Assembly (NCBI RefSeq): GCF_000242615.2 | Contig: NZ_KI912268.1 | Coordinates: 3,352,638 to 3,416,637, forward strand | DNA length: 64,000 nt | Source of the DNA: Holophaga foetida DSM 6591 | GTDB taxonomy: Bacteria > Acidobacteriota > Holophagae > Holophagales > Holophagaceae | Reading direction: 5' to 3' | In this document: positions 1 to 7,910 of the stretch, piece after piece | Numbering within the stretch: the first letter of the stretch is position 1 | Layout of the letters: each line of letters begins with the position of its first letter | The notes under the pieces: model-generated | What the model was told of the DNA's origin: nothing | Database searches by the model: none | Seen by the model: only the letters and a program-made list of their open reading frames with translations | Position numbers and translations under genes: made by a program

Positions 1-386
1 ATCCATCACCTGCACCACGACCTCCACCACGGCGGGACGGCGAAGCCCTGCTATGACGCCAACTCGGTCCAAGCCCCTGCCGGGACTGTCGGGCTCAGCA
101 GTCAGCAATCCCTGGGCGACAGGGGACCTGGCGTCCCCAAAAGTGGATCAGCAGGCGCGATTTCCCCATAGCCCTCGCCCAACTCCCCCGCCGCTCCGGG
201 CTTGTTCAACACCGCATTTCATCGGTGGGGGCTCCGTCTACCTGAGGCAGCCTCGCCCACGCCCCACCGACGAAATGCTCACTGTTTGGGGTGGGATCAG
301 TGCGTAAGAATCTTTAGCCTCCTCTCGGAGGCCACGCCTCAGCTAGATCCAACCCTGGCGTGAAGGCCAGGATTCACATCCCGAGA
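1..386. other. Non-coding left edge with hairpins
   Basis: No convincing gene is seen here; the open frames are proline-rich and look like GC-driven noise. The stretch holds a long hairpin (214-278) and a second perfect 6-bp stem with a 4-nt loop (317-332) close to the 3' end of the leftward metallophosphoesterase gene. The second stem could be part of that gene's 3' end, but it has no clear T-run. Confidence 0.5.
214..278. repeat. Long imperfect inverted repeat
   Basis: The arms 214-230 and 262-278 are 17 nt each and pair at 16 of 17 positions, with a 31-nt loop. Such structures occur as extragenic palindromic units or transcript 3' ends. Only one copy was noticed in the window, so the class is unknown. 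Confidence 0.7.
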
Positions 387-1130
387 CTATTCGTCAGGAT
401 CTACTTTCGCGGCCTTCCGCGGGTGGCGCTTCCCTGGAGGGGTTGCATAGACCTCGGCTTTTCCCCCCGGCTCCAGGTCCACGATCCAAATGGGATTCAC
501 AGGCTGGTAATCCTCGTTGCAGACCGAGGCATTCACGTAGGTAGTGCTGTCCTTCTCTGCGAATCCGTAACCATCATGGATGTGCCCAAAGACATGCAGG
601 CGCGGCCTCACGGTGGCCAGACGAATCGCCAACTCCTCACACCCGAGAGGGCCGCTGCCTTCTTCGGAGGGACCCCAGGCGGTCATTCGGGGTCGCACGG
701 AATCGAGGATGCCGTGCGGTGGCCCGTGCGTGATGAGTGCATCGGTATCAATCGGGATGAGGTTCCATTTTTCGCGAAGCTTCGCCCCTTTCCGGGGTAG
801 GTTGAAGGCCCAGCTTTGGAACCAGGGCTGCCAGGGGGATCCCCAGAACCGCAACCCCTCAATCTCGCAGCCGCTGTCCTGGAGGTATAGAATCCCCGGT
901 CCCATCATGGCCCGTGCCACCTCGGGTTGCTGCTCGAATAGTCGGTCGTGGTTGCCTGCCACTACGATCTTCCATCGATGTGGCAGCCGCGTTAGCCACT
1001 GGGCGACCTTCAGGACCTCGCGCTCCGAGCCCATGCTGCAGAAATCCCCGGCGTGGATGAGTATGTCCCCGTCAGGGATCTTGAAATGATCCTGTTCGCC
1101 GTGGGTGTCGCTGAGGCAGACTAAGCGCAT
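387..1130 (-). CDS. Metallophosphoesterase (calcineurin-like)
   Basis: This 247-residue protein has the ordered metal-binding motifs of calcineurin-like phosphoesterases: SDTH at residues 7-10, HAGD at 26-29, GNHD at 59-62, then THGPPH and GHIH. The family hydrolyses phosphomono- or phosphodiesters at a two-metal centre; the substrate cannot be read from sequence. The small size and the SDTHGEQD start resemble the Icc/MPPED-like branch. The C-terminal tail is basic and proline-rich and is probably disordered. A paralogue lies at 13689-14432 with the same motifs and near-identical spacing. It is followed upstream by a divergently controlled XRE regulator on the same strand, 148 bp away. Function beyond phosphoesterase is unknown. 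Confidence 0.88.
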   Translation of the reverse strand: MRLVCLSDTHGEQDHFKIPDGDILIHAGDFCSMGSEREVLKVAQWLTRLPHRWKIVVAGNHDRLFEQQPEVARAMMGPGILYLQDSGCEIEGLRFWGSPWQPWFQSWAFNLPRKGAKLREKWNLIPIDTDALITHGPPHGILDSVRPRMTAWGPSEEGSGPLGCEELAIRLATVRPRLHVFGHIHDGYGFAEKDSTTYVNASVCNEDYQPVNPIWIVDLEPGGKAEVYATPPGKRHPRKAAKVDPDE

Positions 1131-1278
1131 GGGATTTCCAGAGGCAGTGGGTGGAATTGTGGCTCAGTGACACATACCGTAATCAAAGGGAAGAGTTGCT
1201 CGGGACCTTGCGTCATCGTTCAAAGAATTCGGTCAGTTTCCAAAGTGTTTTTCCCACGGCAACCGGTGCGGCCTAATC

Positions 1279-2130
1279 CTAGTTCCTCTCTCCGTGCAGA
1301 ATCCAACTGGATGAGATGTTCAAGCTCTCGGCGATTGCACGGATGAGTCTGGGAGCAGGGATGACGAGTCCATCTCGGATGGCTTCGATGACTTCCTTGG
1401 GGATGCCTGGGATGGTGGGCATTTGGAGTTGTGCAAGCAAGATGGGGCGGATTCTGTCGCTCACTTCTGTGAGGATGACGGCAGGATCGCCGCTGTGTCC
1501 GAGAGCTCCTAGTGAGGGGGCGGCCCACTCGCTTTTGCCATCGGTTGCCAACGTTTCGTGAGTTGAGGGGGTGGCCGCAGGTCGTCGGGTTGGAATGGAG
1601 AATGATACGTCGTGCGTGAATTCCGGAGGGTAAACAGGGCGATTGAGTGGCCCCAGGCCATGCAACAGCCAGTTCCTTGAGATCTGATGAAGGCTTTTCA
1701 AAGAGTGCAAGGCCTCTGGGGGGATGGGGGCCTCGCCTTCCTCCCACTGCATGTAGGTCGCGAGCGGAACGGATAATTGACTGGCGAGCTCTGACGGCGT
1801 CAGGCCGAGCGTTCGGCGCGCCACTGCCAGGCGCTTTCCGACGCGGAGAGAACTCACCTCGATGATTCGCTGCCATGCCGCGGATCGTTTTACCCCTTCG
1901 GGGTCTGAGAAATCGGGTGTGTCGCCCCCATGGAGAAGCCACATCATGGGCACTCCATAAATCAATGCGAGATGGGCGAGATCATCCGCTTTGGGCCGCA
2001 TGCGCCCGGTTTCCCAGCGCATTACGGTCGAAGGGTGAGTCGACAGGCCAAGCGAAACCCGGGATTTGGTCAGCCCACAGGCTTCGCGCGCAATGCACAG
2101 CCGCTTGCCTATCTCTTCGGCGGTATCCAT
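1279..2130 (-). CDS. XRE-family regulator with repeated HTH units
   Basis: The protein (283 residues from the ATG at 2130) starts with a Cro/CI-type helix-turn-helix: EEIGKRLCIAREACGLTKSRV, then a recognition helix ending in RWETGRMRPK. A second unit follows after about 75 residues with the same plan. Both units end in WLLHG, and the C-terminus carries a third, partial unit ending in WILHG. I chose 2130 because the HTH begins there; an upstream in-frame start would run through the palindrome at 2213-2248. The gene is divergent from the gene at 2282, and the shared spacer holds that palindrome, a likely operator for this protein. Triplication of the unit is unusual for XRE regulators, which normally carry one HTH. 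Confidence 0.82.
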   Translation of the reverse strand: MDTAEEIGKRLCIAREACGLTKSRVSLGLSTHPSTVMRWETGRMRPKADDLAHLALIYGVPMMWLLHGGDTPDFSDPEGVKRSAAWQRIIEVSSLRVGKRLAVARRTLGLTPSELASQLSVPLATYMQWEEGEAPIPPEALHSLKSLHQISRNWLLHGLGPLNRPVYPPEFTHDVSFSIPTRRPAATPSTHETLATDGKSEWAAPSLGALGHSGDPAVILTEVSDRIRPILLAQLQMPTIPGIPKEVIEAIRDGLVIPAPRLIRAIAESLNISSSWILHGERN

Positions 2131-2212
2131 GTGAATTCCTCTCTGGCTAGTGTAGACCGGATTTTCTTGGCAAACAAAAAGGTGGTTGACACCCCAAGAT
2201 TCGGCGCTTATT

Positions 2213-2248
2213 CCTATTGTGCAATCAAGCATGCGATTGCACAATAGG
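2213..2248. promoter_or_regulatory. Perfect 14-bp palindromic operator candidate
   Basis: The arms 2213-2226 and 2235-2248 are perfect reverse complements of 14 nt around an 8-nt centre. A TTGACA box at 2186-2191 lies just upstream, with a weak -10-like TTATTC at 2208-2213 that abuts the palindrome. A further 8-bp inverted pair flanks it (2193-2200 and 2266-2273). The position between divergent genes and next to an XRE regulator suggests an autoregulatory operator. Confidence 0.7.
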
Positions 2249-2281
2249 CACACTTCCGTGCCATCATCTTGGGAGGTTCAC

Positions 2282-2791
2282 ATGGAAAACCCCATTCCCG
2301 CCCCCGAAACGCTCGCCCTCGCGGAAGAATGCAGGCTCGACGGCTCGATGCCCTGGGTGCCTTTCGCCCGCCAGATCGCCGACGCCATCTCTCCTCTGAC
2401 GGGGATTTGGGAGGAAGATCTGGACCACACGGCGGTCGTCTTGTTCGAGTGTTTGAACGGTCTGCTGGTTCCAGCCTGGTCGGATCTTCGCAGTGATCTG
2501 AGCCCGGCTGAGCTCTGGCTCCTGGCTGAGGCGACTTTCGACCTCGACTGGAGCGTGGCGCTCGAGACTGGCTGGATCGAGGGGCAACTGAGGGGGCTGG
2601 GGCGGGGTGGTCGGGAGCGCGAGGTGCTCCTGGGGTTGCTCGCCAAGGTGCAGGCCTGGGGGCCGCTGTCTCGCTGGGCGGTGCTGAGGGTGGTTGCGAA
2701 CGCATTTGCGCATGCTTGCGTGCCTGGTTGCGCTGGTGTCATCGCGAACGATCTCGTCGACGCCCGCTTCCGCGCTGCCCTGGGGCAATAG
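2282..2791 (+). CDS. Acidic protein of unknown function
   Basis: This 169-residue protein was not recognised. It is rich in Leu, Trp, Glu and Asp, has no signal peptide or membrane segment, and looks like a soluble helical protein. The start is chosen because GGGAGG lies about 6 nt upstream of the ATG at 2282. It is divergent from the XRE regulator and shares the palindromic spacer with it, so it may be a regulated target. A mobilisation cassette begins about 300 bp downstream, so it may belong to the same accessory unit. Confidence 0.65.
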   Translation: MENPIPAPETLALAEECRLDGSMPWVPFARQIADAISPLTGIWEEDLDHTAVVLFECLNGLLVPAWSDLRSDLSPAELWLLAEATFDLDWSVALETGWIEGQLRGLGRGGREREVLLGLLAKVQAWGPLSRWAVLRVVANAFAHACVPGCAGVIANDLVDARFRAALGQ

Positions 2792-2919
2792 CCCTCTCCG
2801 GGGCCATCCGTTCTGGGTGGCCCCGGAACTCCTCGCAACGACTTCACCTGGAGTGCCTCCAATGGTCATCCGCCTGGCAGCACATGAACTCTCCCTCTCG
2901 GAGGCGGCAGCCGCGGAGC

Positions 2920-3016
2920 GAAACAAGGGCGCCTTCCAGGCGTCCGCCAGTTTTGCTCAGGGGGTGGTGGCTCCGACCGGTAGACCACCCCCCTCGGGGG
3001 GTGGGCGTAGAGTGCT
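2920..3016 (+). other. oriT-like conserved region upstream of mobilisation cassette 1
   Basis: Three blocks recur in order upstream of the second mobilisation cassette (33788-33906): GAAACAAGG (2920-2928), then exactly 14 nt later TCCGCCAGTTT (2943-2953), then a hairpin (arms 2985-2993 and 2996-3004, perfect 9 bp) directly followed by a GTGGGCGTAG(A/G)GTGCTT motif. Origins of transfer typically combine an inverted repeat with an adjacent nick motif beside the relaxase genes, so this is the best oriT candidate. The nick position cannot be assigned. The 2792-3094 gap holds no other feature. Confidence 0.5.
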
Positions 3017-3094
3017 TCTCCCCTAATCACCCCCCGCCCATGAAGGAATGGGTCTGAGGTGGGACCCAGGAAGGGCTTTTTGGAGGAACGCGAT

Positions 3095-3340
3095 ATGGAA
3101 GACAGCAAGAACGCCAGTGCCAATCGGCTGGCCCAACGGATCCAGGCCACCTTGGCAGGCAAAGCGTCGGGCCAAGTCACCGTGAAGGTCACCCTCTCAG
3201 GGACGGCCGCTGAAACCTGGCGTGACCTGGTCCGGGACGCTGAGGGGCTCGGCCTGGACACCAAGGGGATCTTTGTCGCTCTCCTGGACGCCGGGGCAGT
3301 CCCGCTCCGGAAGGCGCTGCGCTCGATCCCGCGGGGGTAG
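3095..3340 (+). CDS. Small RHH-like relaxosome accessory protein
   Basis: This 81-residue protein has a basic N-terminal part and a segment VTVKVTLSGTAAETW followed by two predicted helices. This strand-then-helices plan resembles ribbon-helix-helix DNA-binding proteins. A clear paralogue (34030-34290) precedes the second relaxase with the same core. In conjugative systems such as R388, a small RHH protein (TrwA) sits beside the relaxase and binds oriT; that role is inferred here from position and paralogy. GGAGGA lies 7 nt upstream of the ATG. The relaxase gene starts 2 nt after the stop codon, so the two are probably co-translated. Confidence 0.68.
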   Translation: MEDSKNASANRLAQRIQATLAGKASGQVTVKVTLSGTAAETWRDLVRDAEGLGLDTKGIFVALLDAGAVPLRKALRSIPRG

Positions 3341-3342
3341 GG

Positions 3343-6099
3343 ATGGACTTCCTCGTCCAGTACGACGCCGAGGCCCGGCAGCGGTCCCCCCAGGGGACGG
3401 CCGACTATATCGCCGAGCACCTGGAATCGGTCGCCGAAGCGGGTGAGTTGCGGAGGTACGAAGGCTACCTCTCGCGGGAGGGGAAGGTGAAGCCAATCGC
3501 CTTCAACCCGGAACTTTGGAAGGCTGTGGGGTGGGACCCGGAGGTGGAGGAACAGCCGCCTGCGGAACTGCTCCGCCAGTTGACCAAGGGGTGCGACCTT
3601 GCCGGGAACAAGTTGACCCGCGGCAAGAGTCTTTTCCGGCCTATGAAGGAGGTCCTGATCACCGTCCCCTGCGAGCTGAGCGAGGCCACGAAGGGCGACC
3701 CGGTGGCGGCCATGGACATCATCATGGCCGGGGCCAAGGCGGTCCTGGCCGAGGCCGAAAAGGTCGCGATCCGGGCCCGCAGCGGACGTGGGAAGCGGGG
3801 GTGGCTCAGTGGGAAGATCCTGACCTTGCTGTACCCCCACGGGGAAAACCGCGAGGGCGAGCCCCACATCCATCCCCACATCATGATCTTCCCCCCAGCC
3901 TGGCTGCCGGGCGAGGGCTGGCGTGCCTGGGATAATGGTGCCCATGTGGCCAGCATGTCAAAGCCTGGGGGGACTCGCGAAGTTGCGACCCAGGCCATGA
4001 TAGAGGCCGCGGCCCGGCACGGCTACCAGGTTGACATCCGACGCGGGACCGCCGCCGAGGCCCCCGGAGAGGTTCAGGGCGCGACGGTGACCTGCCCGGA
4101 TGGGAAGGTCATCCGAGCAGGGAGCATCACTCACCAGCGCCGGTCCGAGATTCTGGCCGCGAAGGAAATGAAGCTTGAATTGGGTGGGGTCACACCTCTG
4201 ACTCCCAGGGAGCTCGAACTGTTCCGGCGGGAGAGTGGGAAGAAGACCTTCCGCCAAAAGCTCCAGGATCTGCCGCAGGACAAGCGCTACCAGGCCATCG
4301 CCTGCAAGCTCGTCCAGTTGGGGATGCTGGGCGAGGACGGCAAGATCCCCTCCGAGAAGGCCCTGACGGCCGCCTTCCAGGCCTACGAGCGGAACCTGGC
4401 CGCGGCCCAGGTGAAGCTCGAGGCGGGCAGGACCCTGCCTGGGGATGGGAAGGCCAGCGGGGTCGCCGCAGGCCTAGTCCTGGCCCGGCGGAAGCAGGTG
4501 AAGGAACTGCTGGGATCCGAGGAGGACCTCCAGGCGTCCGAGAAGGCCGCTCGCCTTCGCTGGACCCAGGACTACACACGCATCCTGCTCCTGGTCCACC
4601 AATCGGGCCTGACGGGGCTGACGACTGAATCGTTAACGAAACACGACCGGGACCTGCTCTCGAAACTCAAACGGGTCGGTCATCTTCTAGGGGAAAAGGA
4701 TCATGGGCGCATCACCTACACTCTCAGCCAACTCGGCACTTCCAAGCTTCAAGAACTTCTCGCTGAACGAGGTGCCCTGGTGGCTGGTCTGCTGCCGGGT
4801 ATTCGTGCCGAACTGCAGCTGGCGTCAGGTGCCGGTCCAGGTGCGGTTTCAGGAGGTCGAGAAGGCGCAGGGGGAGAGGCCGGCGCCTCCCCTCTACCCG
4901 CCGGAGCCCCTGTTCCTCGGGGACCCGACGGATCAGGAAGCCCGTGCGAGCTACCAGGCGGACTACGCCCAGTGGCACGAAAAGGTGCAGGACCTGGACT
5001 ACCAGTACCAGCAGGATCTGATGTGGTGGAATATGCGGGGGATGAACGTGGCTCAGAAGTGGGATCTGGCGCCCACGCCCGAACTCACGCCGTACGACTC
5101 CCGTCCGCCGGAACTGCGGGAGTGGTTGCCGGTGGACCTGTTCGAGAGCCGGGTCGTAGCGAGTCAAAAAGCTCAACGAGTGCCGACCACGGCCCGGAAC
5201 TGGCACCGGGACGAAGACGGGGAATGGCAGGAAGTGCTCCAGACCGGGACGTCGTGGACAGCATACGGGACGGAGGAATTGCAGAGGGTGCTCCAGGGGG
5301 AGGACTGCATCCATCTGCCCGAGACGCTGATCCTGGCTGTGCCGGGCGAACATTTCCCGACCTTCCTCGCGCAGCTCGACCGTCAGGCCCTCGTCCTCGT
5401 GCGCTGCCGGTGGGATTCCAAGGCTCGGCAGCTGGTTTCGGTGGGGTCGGTGCCCCAAGTCTTTCTCCATCCGGTCCTGGAAATCGTCAGTTCCTTGGCC
5501 CTGTTGGAGCCTGGCGTCCTGCCGCTGAAGGCCTGGCCTGGGGTCCCGGAGGCTCTCTGGAAGAGCCTGTCGGGGTGGGAAGCCGGACAGCAGGTCCCCG
5601 CGACCCGCGCGCAGTTCGCAGTCCTCGAGGAGTGGGTCTCCCGGCAGCCCCGCCTGCCTTCCTGGTACGTGACCCCGGAGTACCGGGCGGCGGCCGCGGT
5701 GAATCTTTGCTGCCAGGATGCCGTGGACTCCTGGGGGCCGGGATACCTCTGGCGTCCCCTGCTGCCGGGGGAAGCCGAAGCTGGGGAGGGCTGGATGCCG
5801 ACCCTCTGAGGGCTCGGCCCCGGAGCCCCTGGCGCCCCGATCCCCTCCAGGGCCTGGGGCTGCCTCGGAACCTGGTGGCCCAGGGTCTGGAACGGGTCCG
5901 GGCCCTGGCCCGTCAAGTCCGGCGAGCCGGACAGCACCTGGGCCTGGACCTCCTCCAACTCGGCAGGCTCTCGGTGGCCCTGGCCAAACCTGTCCAGCTC
6001 ATCACGGACTGGCTCTCTCCCTCCCCTGAGCTTGTCCCCAAGACAGACCGAACTCCAACCACAGGGCCCACCCAACCGCGGCCCCGGCTCAAGAAGTGA
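3343..6099 (+). CDS. TrwC/MobF-like relaxase with two apparent frame switches
   Basis: Conjugative relaxases nick oriT and attach to the 5' end through a tyrosine. The N-terminal half shows the relaxase hallmarks: conserved candidate tyrosines Y7, Y22 and Y42, a GKSLF..MKEVLITVP stretch like the TrwC fold, and the metal-binding HxHxH at H175/H177/H179. The paralogue at 34310 has all of these at identical residue numbers. The frame stays open for 918 codons, but from about 4820-4850 to about 5740-5815 it reads as Gly/Pro/Arg-rich noise. Over the same span the +1 frame (open 4703-5809) reads as a normal protein rich in Trp, Tyr, Glu and Asp. The C-terminal 90 residues return to the original frame and resemble the paralogue's helical region near residues 610-650. 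The gene may carry two compensating indels, or assembly errors. Confidence 0.7.
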   Translation: MDFLVQYDAEARQRSPQGTADYIAEHLESVAEAGELRRYEGYLSREGKVKPIAFNPELWKAVGWDPEVEEQPPAELLRQLTKGCDLAGNKLTRGKSLFRPMKEVLITVPCELSEATKGDPVAAMDIIMAGAKAVLAEAEKVAIRARSGRGKRGWLSGKILTLLYPHGENREGEPHIHPHIMIFPPAWLPGEGWRAWDNGAHVASMSKPGGTREVATQAMIEAAARHGYQVDIRRGTAAEAPGEVQGATVTCPDGKVIRAGSITHQRRSEILAAKEMKLELGGVTPLTPRELELFRRESGKKTFRQKLQDLPQDKRYQAIACKLVQLGMLGEDGKIPSEKALTAAFQAYERNLAAAQVKLEAGRTLPGDGKASGVAAGLVLARRKQVKELLGSEEDLQASEKAARLRWTQDYTRILLLVHQSGLTGLTTESLTKHDRDLLSKLKRVGHLLGEKDHGRITYTLSQLGTSKLQELLAERGALVAGLLPGIRAELQLASGAGPGAVSGGREGAGGEAGASPLPAGAPVPRGPDGSGSPCELPGGLRPVARKGAGPGLPVPAGSDVVEYAGDERGSEVGSGAHARTHAVRLPSAGTAGVVAGGPVREPGRSESKSSTSADHGPELAPGRRRGMAGSAPDRDVVDSIRDGGIAEGAPGGGLHPSARDADPGCAGRTFPDLPRAARPSGPRPRALPVGFQGSAAGFGGVGAPSLSPSGPGNRQFLGPVGAWRPAAEGLAWGPGGSLEEPVGVGSRTAGPRDPRAVRSPRGVGLPAAPPAFLVRDPGVPGGGRGESLLPGCRGLLGAGIPLASPAAGGSRSWGGLDADPLRARPRSPWRPDPLQGLGLPRNLVAQGLERVRALARQVRRAGQHLGLDLLQLGRLSVALAKPVQLITDWLSPSPELVPKTDRTPTTGPTQPRPRLKK

Positions 6100-6128
6100 C
6101 CACCACCACCCCAAACCAAGGAGGAACC

Positions 6129-7076
6129 ATGGCGACTTTCGCAGAGCAGTTCGAACAGCTGGAGCACATGCTGACGAAGGTCAGTCAGGTCCAGGAACAG
6201 GGGCAGGCCCAGCTGGAGCAGGCCCTCAAACGCGTGGAGGATCTGGTCCCCTCGGCGGGCCAGGCCATCGCCCAGACTCTGGAGGCGTCCGCCCGCCAGG
6301 CGGCGGACCTGCAGGTCCAGGAGCTCCAGAAAGTCGTCGGCCGGGTGACGAAGGCCTCTCACGAGGCGGTTTCCGAAGCGGCCTCCGCCGTGCAGGCGTT
6401 CCGGGCCTCCATGAGCCAGGAGGTCGAGAAGCCCCTGGCTGCCCTGAAGGCTTCCACCGAGGGCGCGGAGCGGGCTTGTGCTGCGCTCCAGGGGCTGACC
6501 GACCAGGGCCTGGCCGGGCAGCAGGCCCTGGAGGGGATCCAGGAGCGGCTTGCGCAGGTGTCGAAGGCGGTGGCCAACCATGAAATGGACCTGCGGCAGG
6601 CCGTTCTGAAGGCGGAAGTGGAGGCGATGAAAGAGCTGAGGGAACTGGGGAAGCGGGCCCGTGGCCTCCTGCCCAAGTACTTGTTCTGGGCCCGGGAGGG
6701 GGTCAGTTGGGGACTGTTCTGTTGCGTGCTGACGGCTGCCATTTGGGCGATCTTTTTCGTCGTCCAGGGGTCTTTGGAGGGGAGTCGTGGACGGAAGATC
6801 CGGGAGGAAGTGGTGGCCGGTCTCAATCGGCATATGGTGATGCGAGGCATGGCTTATAACCTGGTGCCTTTGGTCGGCGGGGGAACCCAGGTCCAGGGGC
6901 ATGTGCTCGAGGCCCCCTTGGTAGTGATGGGGGATGGCAGTCTCCGGCAGATGACCCGGAACCCTGGTGGGGGATGGACCTGGGAGGGGCGGACCATTGA
7001 GGCTGACCAGGTTCCTTTGGCCAAGGCCTGGGACACCTCCACCGGGGAGCTGGTCAAGCAGAGCGTAGTTGAGTAG
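6129..7076 (+). CDS. Coiled-coil protein with one membrane segment, mobilisation-associated
   Basis: The protein has 315 residues. Residues 1 to about 180 are almost entirely heptad-like helix rich in Gln, Glu, Ala and Leu. A single hydrophobic segment follows (about residues 197-216, GLFCCVLTAAIWAIFFVV), then a roughly 95-residue globular tail with glycine-rich turns. It is therefore probably an inner-membrane protein with a long cytoplasmic coiled coil. No family was recognised. Plasmid mobilisation modules often include a membrane-anchored coiled-coil helper next to the relaxase (for example MobB-type proteins), and the position 30 bp after the relaxase gene fits that. AAGGAGG sits 5 nt before the chosen ATG. 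The second relaxase cassette lacks a counterpart. Confidence 0.7.
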   Translation: MATFAEQFEQLEHMLTKVSQVQEQGQAQLEQALKRVEDLVPSAGQAIAQTLEASARQAADLQVQELQKVVGRVTKASHEAVSEAASAVQAFRASMSQEVEKPLAALKASTEGAERACAALQGLTDQGLAGQQALEGIQERLAQVSKAVANHEMDLRQAVLKAEVEAMKELRELGKRARGLLPKYLFWAREGVSWGLFCCVLTAAIWAIFFVVQGSLEGSRGRKIREEVVAGLNRHMVMRGMAYNLVPLVGGGTQVQGHVLEAPLVVMGDGSLRQMTRNPGGGWTWEGRTIEADQVPLAKAWDTSTGELVKQSVVE

Positions 7077-7106
7077 GCGCCGGTCCTTCCGGGGACCAGG
7101 CAACGG

Positions 7107-7754
7107 TCAATCAGGACTGGAGGGAGGGGGCTCCCCTTTCTCCAGTCCTGCTGCCTTTCTCAGGCCGTCCAGAATGGATGCATGGAGATATGCCCGCAGG
7201 TCGGGGGGTTCCTCAAGATTCTGGGCGAGGTTCGTGGCGCAGGTCGCGGCTGCGTCCTGAAGGGCAGAGGTGATGCCCTGGGAGGCGAGGGGCTCTGGAA
7301 AAGCCGTCCGATAGCCCTGGAGGGCGATGGTGAAGGCTCGGTGGTTGGCCTGCCGGGCGCCCTGAAGGCCCCGGGCCGGGCCTTCCTGTTCTACCAGGGC
7401 GATGAAGGCACATTGCCCTGCCAGGGCTTCCAGGAGCTGACACCAGGCTGTTGCCTCGCCCTCTTCCTCGGTCAGGACCGCCAGGGTGGCGCGGAAGGCC
7501 TCGTGCCTCTGGGCGAGGGCGAGCCGACTGGCCCGCTCCTCGGCGGGCTGGCCAGCCTGGATGGCACGGGTCGCCTGCTTGGGGTCCCCCAGGCGGCGGT
7601 AGAGCTTGAGCAGATGGCGGGAGGCGGCCACCGCGTCAACGGTCCACTGATCCACGATGGGGGCTGGAGGGCATTCGGATCCGGGGACAATAGGCTGAGG
7701 GCCAGGGTGGTTCGAGCATTTCCGGCGAGGAACACCGGGATCAAGGCTGCCCAT
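7107..7754 (-). CDS. Hypothetical helical protein
   Basis: A leftward frame encodes about 215 residues from the ATG at 7754 (an in-frame start at 7832 is also possible). The product is Ala/Leu/Glu-rich and helical, with no signal peptide or recognisable domain. It lies convergent to the mobilisation gene ending at 7076 and upstream of nothing obvious on its own strand. Opposing frames are also open here because of the high GC content, so the call rests on the more natural amino-acid composition of this strand. Confidence 0.45.
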   Translation of the reverse strand: MGSLDPGVPRRKCSNHPGPQPIVPGSECPPAPIVDQWTVDAVAASRHLLKLYRRLGDPKQATRAIQAGQPAEERASRLALAQRHEAFRATLAVLTEEEGEATAWCQLLEALAGQCAFIALVEQEGPARGLQGARQANHRAFTIALQGYRTAFPEPLASQGITSALQDAAATCATNLAQNLEEPPDLRAYLHASILDGLRKAAGLEKGEPPPSSPD

Positions 7755-7910
7755 AATGTCAGGCCGCTGTGTATTCCGGATGGCTAGATTCTGGGAAAAG
7801 TTCACGCCCCGGAGAGATGCCCTCAAATCCAACCCAAGGAGCCCGGACCAGCCGCTTGGCCTTGGCGACTTGGAATGCGGACCCCGGGAACCGGTGCCGC
7901 CTCTCGGACT

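Noticed and set aside
53..307. 84-codon frame at the left edge
   Set aside because: Proline-rich composition, no ribosome-binding site, and it runs through the hairpin at 214-278.
1220..1942. 240-codon leftward frame overlapping the XRE regulator
   Set aside because: Arg/His/Pro-rich shadow of the regulator, which has recognisable HTH motifs.
4703..5809. A separate 368-codon gene in the +1 frame inside relaxase 1
   Set aside because: Its first ~45 codons overlap clearly coding relaxase sequence and look non-native, and it has no good ribosome-binding site. It is better explained as a frame-switched middle of the relaxase.
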